NCBI RefSeq assembly: GCF_010183535.1
Contig: NC_071332.1
Location: 20,460,001-20,524,000, forward strand
Reading direction: 5' to 3'
Length of the DNA stretch: 64,000 bases
Source: Caenorhabditis remanei
Lineage: Eukaryota > Nematoda > Chromadorea > Rhabditida > Rhabditidae
The notes beneath the pieces were generated by a model. That model ran no database searches. It was not told the DNA's origin and saw only the letters and a list, made by a program, of their open reading frames with translations. Each line of letters begins with the position of its first letter. Position 1 is the first letter of the stretch. A program made the translations under genes and the position numbers. This document shows, one piece after another, positions 22,885 through 32,686 of the stretch.

Positions 22885-24682
22885 AGGAAGAAGATTTTTT
22901 TTTTCCAAGAAGAACTCGAAGACTTCGGACGCCGATTCGCGCAGAAGAATCCTTTGGCTTTTCGAAGAGAAAAGTCGAAAAATTTTTTTTTCGGAAGAAC
23001 ACGAAGAACAGGACGCTGACCGATTGCGAAACAAGGACAATTTCCCAAGCGAGTAATCGATCGATAATGATGCAATAGGAGGAATTCGAGCGTCATGTTC
23101 TGAGGTGAAGAATCTCGGAGCATTAGCGCACAACATCAGGACAATTCCATCTGTTTGCAATTATCGGAGAAGGAAAATTACTCGCTGGACACAAATTTCG
23201 TTCAATCGAAGCGAAGAACAGGACAGCAGTGACAAAATCGACCGATAAGGATGAGGCGAGAGCGAAAGCTTGCGATGAGCCCCGGCGACGAGCCAAGGCA
23301 GTATTCCGCGGTGAAGAACCGAGGAATCGTCGCGTAAGCGTCGCTACAGATGTCGCAACGAAGAGTTGTGTCATTTGTTGCGATAATTCGCTGAAATTAT
23401 CGATTTTTGTCGGAAGATTTCAATATTTCGTGATGGAACAAACGAAATCATTTACTGGAAGCGAGCCAGCACCCATATCTCGCGGAAACGGAGGAGAATG
23501 TTTCGCCTAGTGCGATTATTCATGCCTTCAAGTACGATAATCTAAAATTATCAGAGATATGGAAGCTGGGCAAGTGAAAAGTCACCTTAGCATCACACAG
23601 TCCACTACCTCTGCCTCCCCAGCTTTCCTGAGCTACAGCGACAACGCTGCCTTCTTGGGGCACCGGCGAGCAATCGAATTCGGTACCGGAAGGATTAGGG
23701 AAGCTGCTCGTCGGAACAACACCGAGCAGCGAATTCCACAGGATTAGTAAGGGAAATCCGAAGAGGATATCCCGTGGAAGTTTCGCGCCCGACAGCATGA
23801 CGCAGAGGAGAGTGATGCATAAGAAGAAGACGTCTTGGGCTCCCTTCAGTAAGGAGCAACGTGGCACCAGACGCACCCGGAGCAGCTGCCTCTCTACTAT
23901 ATGAAGCCCCGGCCAAAGAAACTGCGTAGTTCTACAACGCTAGGACATACGTACTGGAAAGGCTATACTAGAGACGCTCCAAAACCTTGTACCAGTTTGT
24001 TAGGTGAATATCTGATTTAACAGAGAAGCTAGTCAGTGCGAAGAGCACAATTATTAGCTCAACTAGAAATTCTGTTAAACCAATCGGTTTTTCCACCAGC
24101 AACTCTCTATCAGAGCAATCAGCGGGTTTAATCCCCAAGCGCTTTGGTTTCTTGGATGTCAGAAGATGACATAACGCCAGAACAGGCTACGAGAACAGAG
24201 ACGTACATTGTACCCCAGCGAAGATATCAACGGATCAAAGGATAACGAAACAACATTGGCATCAAGGAAGTGAGGACGTCAAGACTAGGCGATCCCCATC
24301 ACGAAGTGTCATCGAGATTCTGAAGCCTTCACCACATCAGCAGCGACGGATTCTGGAGCCTTCCCTTCGGCCAAAGGGATACGGAACTGGAACTCGAAGC
24401 TAGAAGCAAACAATGCGAGGAAGGATCGATTCTACAATCCAATGTGTTGAGATTCATCGCTCCCGGAAGAAGGGATGATCAAAAATGGAACAGGGTCCCA
24501 AAGGCTAGATGGTCGGAGGGCGAAGAGCCGAAGACCCGCCCTGAGTCCTACCGGAACAACTTCAGAGCTGCCGATTAGCGGGTACCTTAAGCTAATCAGT
24601 ATGCCGAGATGGCAAAAACCTGCCTAGAATAACACGCAGGAAGTTTCGGGATGGTTCGATTTGGACCATGATAGCTATCGAA

Positions 24683-25010
24683 TCTACTTGGGCGGCGTCC
24701 CACTACAAACACCGTCCTTGGTTCAGGATCCACTACAAAATTCTACTTGGGCGGCGTCCCACTACAAACACCGTCCTTGGTTCAGGATCCACTACAAAAT
24801 TCTACTTGGGCGGCGTCCCACTACAAACACCGTCCTTGGTTCAGGATCCACTACAAAATTCTACTTGGGCGGCGTCCCACTACAAACACCGTCCTTGGTT
24901 CAGGATCCACTACAAAATTCTACTTGGGCGGCGTCCCACTACAAACACCGTCATTGGTTCGGGATCCATTACAAAATGCCACTTGGGCTGCGTCCCACTA
25001 CAAAACCGCA
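24683..25010 (+). repeat. 59-bp tandem repeat, about 5.5 units
   Basis: Unit runs from TCTACTTGGGCGGCGTCCCA to GGATCCACTACAAAAT. The first four units look identical; the fifth and the partial sixth diverge. 59 is not a multiple of three, so all three frames stay open but successive units are read differently. This argues against protein coding. Confidence 0.9.
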
Positions 25011-28000
25011 CAAAGGATGGTAACCCAACACAATGCAACGTTACCCTGGGTTGTGAATCCATTAAAGATCACATGGTCGCCCCAGCAAGAACTCTTTGTT
25101 CTAGAGTTGCCGAAGAGGCATCTCGAGGACGAAACCAGTTCAAAAAGACCGAAACATCCCCACCCCATTACAAGGAACGTAACTCAAAGAAGGCAAACAA
25201 TGTTACCTACGAAGAAATACGAAAGCTCGGGAAGATCTTCACACAAGATATCTCGAAAGAGAGCTACCGAAGAGGTAGCTTGAAGACGAGAATCATCTTG
25301 TAGAAGACGGACAACAACATCTTCATTCCCCACCGTCCAGTTCACATCTACACAAAGACAGCTTCCAGGATTCGTTGCGCAGAAGACACCATCGAAGGAG
25401 TTCGTCCCCTAGCGGATGCAAGATGGTTAGAACGGTACACTCTAACCATCCACGTGACAAATTCAAGTCAACTACTTCATGGACGTCTTCACCAACTGCC
25501 AGCAACAACGAAAGAAGCAAATTGGACTGACAAGTCAGGATCAAAGTGATCTGAAACCGAAGAGGTTTCAAGATTACTTATGTATGAGATAGTCTTATCT
25601 CGTACATGACCAGCTGGTCAATAGTCCACCGGAGAGGAAGTGATTCAACCAGAGCTCGAACTTCTATGAGCATTGGAACGAAGCTTGAAGAAAACAAGTA
25701 CTGAAGTCCCATTCAAGGAAAACAACGTCCTCATCAATTGTCCAATCACAAACCAGAAGAACACAAAAAGGCATCCACGAAGTCAGTAATGTCTCCGAAG
25801 AGGGGATATAACTGCTCCTGATCGTCCACGATAAGGCAAAGGAGTCATCCCAAGCCCGAATAACACCCCAGCCTCAACACAAGACGAAGTCAAGGAGGAG
25901 GAGTTCCGATTCCCAGACACTTACGAGGCCAGTGGACAAAGGAGTCTAGTTGCTAGACAAATCAGGAGGAATCAATTCGTTAATTGGTTGCCAACCAAAT
26001 GAAGAAACTTTCTGAAAAGTTTGTCCCCGAAAGAAACTTCAAAAGCCAGGAAAAAAGGATCAAGGACAGTCAAGAAGACATCTTCAACGCTCTACAAGGA
26101 AGAAGAAAGAAGAATTTTGACAACGACCCTTTTTCCCAGCATCCAAACTTCAGTCCAAGGAGCCAAGTATGCCACAACATCAGGCAGAAGAGTCCGAGAT
26201 GAGGATGCAGTCGTCAAGACGTTTCGGTCAGAAGTGTCGAAAAGCCTCATTGCTCACCTAGCGCATCTTCAGAAGCAAAAAGGAGGATGTTCCACAACGT
26301 CATTTTGTCGCGCTACAAGCCAGGAAATAGTTGTCAAACACGTTCTTTCAGGAGATACCGGAGAGGTATCACTTGATTAAGAACGTCAAGATCACAACCA
26401 TGATCTGGTCAACAGAGCACAGAAAAAAGATGTTGGACAACGACAAGTCGACCACAACATCAAGGAAGACACTCATCGCTCTTCAAGCAAGGAACATGAT
26501 CGTCAAGCACGTTCTTTCAGGGGATACCGGAGAGGTATCACTTGATTAAGAACGTCCAGCTTACAACGACGATCTGGTCAAATGGAAGTGTCAAAAAGCA
26601 TCACTGTTCATCTCAAAACAACAGAGGCATGGCCAAGGAGATTCACCAGACGTGGACAACACCCGTTTACGATGATTCCCCAGCTCCAGACTCAGCAACA
26701 TTGCATCTCCGGATCATCAACGTCAGAAGTGAAGCTCACAGTTTCAACCCAACGGAAACAAGCTTCTGACAAAGAGGGTCTGCCGAAAACAGTTACTCAT
26801 GAGATCAATGCATCTGGAGACTAAAGGAGTCTTAGCTTCCGAACTAGATTCCCCAGCTACTTCAGAGACGATCTGAAACAGCACTTTGCCCAAACAACAA
26901 GCATCTAGTTTTCGACATGGTGCAAAAAGGAATCCAGCAAGGAAACAAGCAGTGGAGCATCTAAGCAAATCGATTCTCGAGTCGTCAACAAGCCGAAACA
27001 CAGGAATCCCTAGCTCAAAATGTCTGAAAGCTGGATATCAACAGAAGCTCTATGATCACATCAAAGAGCAGAACGACAGCATGCAGACGTCGCGACGAAA
27101 AGGAAACACGTCAGTTGACAGCTTGAAATCGGGAAAAGAAGCTTGATGCTGTCGCCAAGAAGAGGCTCTCGGCCCCACCTGGCTATCCAAAAGATCATGA
27201 AGTCTCCCCAGTCAGTCCAGATACATCAGAAGCTTGAAGGAGTCATAACGTACCAACAGGATTCCCCAGCTGATTCAGAAAAGATCTGAAACAGTGAAAG
27301 ATTCCAGTCAATAGCTCCAACAAGCAAAGAAGGTCATTTCACGGGACACCGTCCAGACAAGACAAAGGAAAGATGGATTCAAACCCCAGCGACGCCTCGG
27401 ATGACAAAGACATCAAAGATCAGTTGTCACGGAAAAGGAGGACGAAAACCACAAACTCTAACTGAACTCGTCACCTAATTGGTTGATACCAACTGATGTC
27501 CCGTCATCCAAAGTCGCCTACAAGGAAACCCTTCACTCCAAGCATTGACTAGTCGGAACAACAACACCTTCAGAGAAGTAATCACGGAACGACAATATGC
27601 ATCTGTCCCTGACCCAGCAATCAGCTATCAGCTAGTGAAGCAGCACATAGATGTAATCGCGGAGAATCTCTTGTCCAGAATTACCGAAGAGGTAATCTGG
27701 ATAAGACACTGTCTGGCAGCCTAGAGAAGATCTAGAAGTTGCTTGTTATAGCTTCGAGGAAGCCCAGAGCCTAAGAAGCGTAACACTCCCAATCCTGAAA
27801 CGAAGTGGTTCTGGAACTACCATCAGAGAACAAACTCCAGAATCCCAGCAAATCGGATTAGTACAAGAACGAGGAATCGGACATCGTCAATCTTCAAGCT
27901 CTTCCCGAAGAGGGAACGAGTATTGATGATTCGATCGGCAGAAATTATTGCAATTCGGAGCAATAAGTTCGGCGGCTGCGGAAAAGGAAAGAATCAAAAT

Positions 28001-28198
28001 CCTTTCCTGCTAATCAGCCGTCTCACAGGAAAAGCTTGAAAAGCCAAGATGGATCTCAGCACCGAACAGATCTAAATCAGTTCGATTGATCCATCACCGA
28101 ATTGCAACAAACTCTTCTCAACCAAATCGTCAATTCATCAGTCATCACTTGAAGACAGTCAACGATTCTCGACAAGGATTCCCCTTCGAAAAACCTAC

Positions 28199-28365
28199 AG
28201 ATTTGCCACGAAGGATTCATCCTTCGAACAATCTAAGGATTCGCCACGACGGATTCACCCTTTGAACAATCTTCGGATTTGCCACAAAGGGTGCCCCTTC
28301 GAACAATCAATCGATTTGCCACGAAGGATTCCTCCTGGAACAACTTACCGATTTGCCACCAAGGA
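28199..28365 (+). repeat. About 38-bp degenerate tandem repeat with internal hairpins
   Basis: Four to five units of type GATTTGCCACGAAGGATTC.TCCTTCGAACAATC. Most units contain a small self-complementary core (CGAAGGA-TTCA-TCCTTCG or AAGGG-TG-CCCCTT). Confidence 0.75.
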
Positions 28366-28423
28366 CTCGAGCAAGATGTCAAAGAGTGACGACAAACTCG
28401 CCCCAGCTCAAGGAGAAGGATGA

Positions 28424-29300
28424 ATGCCTTCAACAAGAGCGCAAGTCGAGGAAAACAGCGAAGAGCTGAATATTCTCTTCACGCAGCTCGTGACGACAGA
28501 TCAAGGAGATCAGGACAGCTTGTTCCCGAAAGGAGCCAGTAGCAAAAAGGGACAGCTCCAGGACAGGAGTACCAGCTCAACTCTGCGCCACAACAAAGAT
28601 CAGGCGAACAAAAAGATGTCTACATCCCCAGCTGAACAAGTCAACAAAACTAGGCGGACCGAATCGAACTCAACGACAAACGGCACATCGTCAGAATCAG
28701 AAGATGATTCTAGCGAAGCCAGCAATCAGTCAGAGATCGAAACACCGCTACGGCTTGGAACTATCTCACAGCTGATCTTACTGTTCGACGGAAAGATGAT
28801 CAACTATGGAATATTTAACTCTCAGTTCGACCATCTTATCGACAATCAACGATATCAAGCCAGAGCTGAAGCTACTTGTCAAGCTCTTGTCATCGAGTCT
28901 AGCAGAAGAGCTTTGCCCAACAGAGTTCTCGGAGCAAGAATACATCTCGCTTCGGAGACGCTTGGATCAGCAGTACAGTCCCCAAGCTCAACGGATTGCC
29001 CTGATTTAGGAACTGAAGAACTTGGAGTTCCCCAGCGACGACTACGAGTTGCTGATAAGCTCAGTTAACATGTTCATCAGATACATGGGACAGCTGAAGA
29101 CACTTGTATCCAATCTGGACAACGAATGCCAACATGTTTTCGTTTGCAAGCCGAAAGGAGGCATTCAGCTAGAACAAGCTCCAAACCTACAACAAGCTCA
29201 CCAACAAATTCATCAAGGAGTTCAAGGAGTACCACCCCAGACGGTGAAGGAAGAATCCACATTGGCCTACCACACACTGGTCGACAAGGAGAACTGGTAG
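28424..29300 (+). pseudogene. Gag-like remnant of the LTR element (frameshift and stop)
   Basis: An open frame from 28424 has a charged, Ser/Thr-rich N-terminal part and then LFDGKMINYGIFNSQFDHLI, which resembles Pao/BEL-type Gag (DUF1759-like, from memory). Near 28847 the homologous frame shifts, apparently by one base. The similarity continues in another frame (DIKPELKLLVKLLSSSLAEE, EYISLRRRLDQQYSPQAQ) until an in-frame TAG at about 29007-29009. It resumes beyond it to about 29300 (stop TAG at 29298-29300). It lies 5.5 kb from the 5' LTR, far downstream of the usual gag position. Not functional as read. Confidence 0.6.
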
Positions 29301-30619
29301 ACAGCTCTGTCGTCGCGAAACAGAGACTGTCGTCGCTTCTGGGAAGGCACCTTCAGGAGAAGGGAGCTAGAGAAGCCTACCAAAGTATCATCGCCCAACA
29401 AAAAGGATTCTGGAATCACCGAAGAGGTGAAGCCAAAGACTTCAACACTTGGACCAGAGGATGATTCTCTCAACAAGTACTTCATCAAGCACTCCATGAT
29501 GATCACAATACGAGCCGACAGGAAGAGCCAGGAACACCAGTTGTTTCGAGTCGAAGGAGCTGAAACCTCCGACCAATAACTCATCGACATGCTCTTCCAA
29601 CTCAACTCTTCAATTCCCAGCAAAACACCCCAGCTTGGCCAACATCAGCTTCAAACAATCGAGCTAGAAGTAGAGTACTCGAAGCGGAAAACTCCCGTGA
29701 AGAGCGGAAGTTCAAGCAGACAGTACTTGGCTTGAACAAACCTCAAGAAGCAACCAACAATGGGCCAACAACGACAGCAGGAACTGGAGAGGAGTACACG
29801 AACGAAGAGTTCGTAAGACAAGCTCACCGCAGGTCGACAGAAGTCTTCGTTCAGCCAGCCAGGCTCTCCGTCAGCAACGTCGTCTGCAGAACATGGTCAT
29901 CGTTGTCAACACGATTGGTCAATCTGCCCATCCACAGCTTGCCCAGCAAACTTCCCCAGCTTCAGGACAAAATGCCCCTCTAGGACAACCGGATGCAACT
30001 ACGAAGAAACAAATCTAAAATTTCTTCATTTTGTTTTTCTCTTTGTTTATTTACCCTTGTTAGTCATCTTCCCCATTTTTAGCCCCAGTTTTATTTCCCC
30101 ACTTCTATCTCCCAACTTCATTCCCTATTCCCCTTCAACCACAATCATGGTGAACTGCCACAACTGCCCAGCAAGTGAATTGCCACAAGTCGAAAGGATC
30201 CAAGCAATTGTCCTCAAGGAACAGCGAGGAGCCGAAGGAAACAGGAAGATGAAAACTTTCTAGGCAGAGGAAGACTCTCCTAGAAAGCTGAAATCAGAGC
30301 AAAGCAAGGAGCTACAGCACAAAAGCGGAACAACACAAGCGAGGAATCTAAGAGGAGACAACGATGGAAGGAGAGTGGTCAAACTACCAGCATCGTCACT
30401 CAAAGATGCACCACTCATCGACTTCTTCTTCAAGGACAGTCACCTGCCATACAACCCTTCTCAATCCACCGAGACGACTCCAAGGACACCCATCCAGTCG
30501 AGATGACACGAGAAGAGCCACAAGGACAACTTGGTCAAAGTCCAATACGACCCGAAGAGGGTCTTGGTCTGGAATTCTTCCACACGGAAAGCAGGTTCCT
30601 CTTCCTCCCGGAAGACGGT

Positions 30620-30690
30620 TCCTCTTCCCTCCGGAATGTCATGCTCATAGCCTGTTGGTTATTAGCGTGACCTCTTTCGGCGATCCAGAC
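30620..30690 (+). repeat. Decayed copy of the LTR 5' edge just upstream of the 3' LTR
   Basis: CTCCGGAATGTCATGCTCAT..CGTGACCTCTTTCGGCGATC resembles the real junction at 30820-30875 (CCCCGGAATGTCGCGCCCGT..GCGACCCTTTCGGCGACTC). The preceding GCAGGTTCCTCTTCC is also repeated. It may mark an older end of the element. Confidence 0.6.
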
Positions 30691-30825
30691 CCGGACTCAG
30701 AAGAGCACCAGCCACAGCGTGAGATTCCGTCAGACCCGAAGAGGGTCGGGGAATTTCGCAAAACTAAGTGGTTCAACCTACTTTCTTTGTTTCACTCCGA
30801 AAGTAGGTTCCTCTTCCCCCCGGAA

Positions 30826-31431
30826 TGTCGCGCCCGTAATATGCTATATTACAACCGCGACCCTTTCGGCGACTCATCTTCGACTCGTCACCTCACGATG
30901 TCTACACTAACCGCTTCCGCTCAGTTCCGCAGCTCATAATGGCTCAATTCCCCAATCGTCATCGTCCCAATCAATAATCCCCGCACCTCGCGGCCGAGGG
31001 ACGAGGAGCAGTGGCCGAGGAAAGCCCAAAGGAAACGCGCCCCGCTGCACCGGCGGCAAAACATGTTTAGGCGGGATTTTCTCAATTCCTTCTAGAACAA
31101 ACAAGTTTCCCTTCGCCTCACTTACTTTTCACTTCACTTCACTCGTTCACTTCCCTTTTAACCTGTTAACTTTCCCATCGAGTGGAGAGGTGAGTTTTCA
31201 CCTCTCCCTCCAATAAGTTATCCCCAGCTGTTGGCTCTAACCAATAAATGATTATTCCCTAACTCGTATTCATTCTCTACCACCACTGAACCACACAATA
31301 CCACCACCACTGAACCACAACTCGTCTTCAACGTCTTTCTATCTCCACCGATGCCTATTTATCTCTGCTCTACCCGAAGAGGGGAGTCGGCGGGGATAAA
31401 TAGATCAACTTCAACCAACGGCGTCGCCACA
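30826..31431 (+). repeat. 3' LTR, 606 bp
   Basis: Full-length, uninterrupted copy of the LTR. No substitution against the 5' LTR was noticed by eye. Followed by GGTTG. Confidence 0.92.
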
Positions 31432-31663
31432 GGTTGTGTGTTACCAATTTCAAAAAAACTCCGGCGAAAACCGGTGAAAACCGGGGAAACACCGGTTTTT
31501 TTCACCGGTGTTTCCCCGGGGAAAACCCGGTGATCACCGGTTTTCTCCGGGTTTTCCCCGGTGAAACACCGGTGAATTTCGGTGAAAACCGGTGAATATT
31601 TTCACCGGTTTTTTCATGAAAAACCGGTTTTCACTAGTTTTAAAATCCCGGTGGAGCACACTG

Positions 31664-32009
31664 TTCCCGATTTTTTCTGAAAAATATTTCTTAAGAATAA
31701 TTTTTTGTAGGTTTCGAAGGTTTTTAAAAAATATACTTGAGGAAAAATATGAAAAATTTTCAGAAAATAAATTTTTGGACAAAAAATTGTAGTGGAAAAA
31801 GTTCAAAAATTCAAATCCGGGCCTGGCCGGGCCGGCGGGCCGGCCCGGAATATTGCAAGTCTGGTATAAAACGGTGCTTGATGCTGGTAGTTTTCTCAGT
31901 TTTTCTTTCTTGTATAACTTTTTAGTAATAGACGTTTTGAAACTTTCTGGTTGAGATGTGTTACTTTAAAACACTTTTTACCGAAATCAACCAAATTGTT
32001 TACAGAAAA
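31664..32009. other. Non-coding spacer with decayed MITE end
   Basis: AT-rich. Positions 31815-31862 hold CCGGGCCGGCGGGCCGGCCCGG followed by TATTGCAAGT, like the end of the GGCCCGG/CTTGCAA hAT-like family at 22211-22589. Confidence 0.45.
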
Positions 32010-32258
32010 ATGGGCAACACTATTAGCGGTGAATACCCTGGTTTCATGCATTCATGGGAGCTGCCGGAAGTGAAGTAGTGGCAAAGTGTGGCTCGCAACA
32101 TGCAACAATGCACTTATCTGCAATTCGGAGGCAGCCAGTTCCACGATATAACCGATTTATCGAGTGAGCTACGTGTCACGAAAATCTGCTACGCTATGTA
32201 CGGACCACCGTCTGAGGCGACAAACGACTTGGAGACTGCGTATAGTATACAAAACTAA
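32010..32258 (+). pseudogene. Truncated third copy of the 15057/32687 gene family
   Basis: ATG at 32010 opens MGNTISGEYPGF, matching the MGNT..GEYLS starts of paralogues A and B. After 22 codons there is an in-frame TAG (32076-32078). The same frame then continues with MQQCTYLQFGGSQFHDITDL and RVTKICYAMYGPP to about AYS, then ends at TAA 32256-32258. Only exon 1 is represented. It points opposite to paralogue B. Just downstream, 32378-32415 matches part of B's exon 5 (33216-33250) in B's orientation, so the debris is rearranged. Confidence 0.82.
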
Positions 32259-32686
32259 TGTATCTAAATTCGATTTTATGGTAAATCAACAATTATTGTT
32301 GAGAACCCGGAATGTGATATAACTGCCGAAAAGAAGTGATCGTTAGAGTTATAGTTTTCCAGGGAGTGCCCGTACATCGAGTGCTTTGAATTCATCGGAG
32401 AAAGGGAGCTGACTCTGATTTTCAAATAAATAAAAGAATTAATAAAGTTTTTACCAAACTCAGAATGTGATATGACCGAAAAGTTGGCATCTTTGAACGG
32501 TTATAGCTTTCAAGAAAGTGGCAGGACAAAAAATTTTGCCAACATATACTCAATGGAAAATACTTATGGGGACTTATTTTTATAGAAAATGCATTACAAT
32601 AGTATATCAACAAGTCAAGGACAATACAGATAGAAAACTCAATTATTAAAAATGTATGGTACAAATAAAAAATATCAACAAAATCC

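Larger units (their letters stand above)
22803..31386 (+). other. Family of CCGAAGAGG-loop hairpins in the LTR element
   Basis: Fourteen inverted repeats share the loop GAAGA (GGAGA in two) closed by CC/GG. Outside that, each stem differs but still pairs. Positions: 22803-22821, 23751-23773, 25101-25127, 25251-25291, 25546-25577, 25784-25814, 26341-26385, 26510-26554, 27670-27705, 27883-27930, 29411-29435, 30549-30563, 30733-30747, 31368-31386. Examples: GCTACC-GAAGA-GGTAGC (25263), TGAAACC-GAAGA-GGTTTCA (25552), ATTACC-GAAGA-GGTAAT (27680). Arms reach 13-20 bases with bulges in several. I know of no described family like this; an RNA structure is inferred. Confidence 0.7.
21874..31431 (+). 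mobile_element. LTR retrotransposon, 9.56 kb, apparently non-autonomous
   Basis: Flanked by a 5-bp target duplication GGTTG (21869-21873 and 31432-31436). The 606-bp LTRs start TGTCGCGCCC and end GTCGCCACA; apart from a MITE in the left one I see no difference between them, so the insertion is recent. TGG directly after the 5' LTR (22867) fits a primer-binding site, giving plus orientation. The 8-kb interior has no long ORF, and I see no protease, reverse transcriptase, RNase H or integrase motif. The only coding trace is a broken Gag-like region at 28.4-29.3 kb. The sequence just before the 3' LTR is pyrimidine-rich (TTCCTCTTCCCCCC), not the expected polypurine tract. The interior holds two tandem repeats and a set of hairpins. 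Young LTRs around a non-coding body suggest mobilisation in trans. Confidence 0.88.
21241..31663. mobile_element. Outer foldback element (CAGTGTGCTCC termini), split by the LTR element
   Basis: Left end CAGTGTGCTCCACCGG at 21241; right end CCGGTGGAGCACACTG at 31648-31663. Next to each end are dense ACCGGTGAAAACC repeats (left about 21250-21490, right about 31455-31650). The LTR element at 21874-31431 is inserted between them. CAGTGTG termini suggest a hAT-like origin, but I see no matching 8-bp duplication, so the family is tentative. Confidence 0.6.

Noticed and set aside
23229..23510. Short frame near the LTR element 5' end as a gag start
   Set aside because: Basic/acidic composition without Gag similarity, and surrounded by frames of equal length on both strands.
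24668..25303. 211-codon open frame over the 59-bp tandem repeat as a repeat protein
   Set aside because: All three plus frames are open across the array because the unit is not a multiple of three; no independent start context or conserved domain.
32010..32258. Third intact member of the 15057/32687 gene family
   Set aside because: In-frame TAG after 22 codons, only exon 1 present, and no downstream exons in the same orientation.
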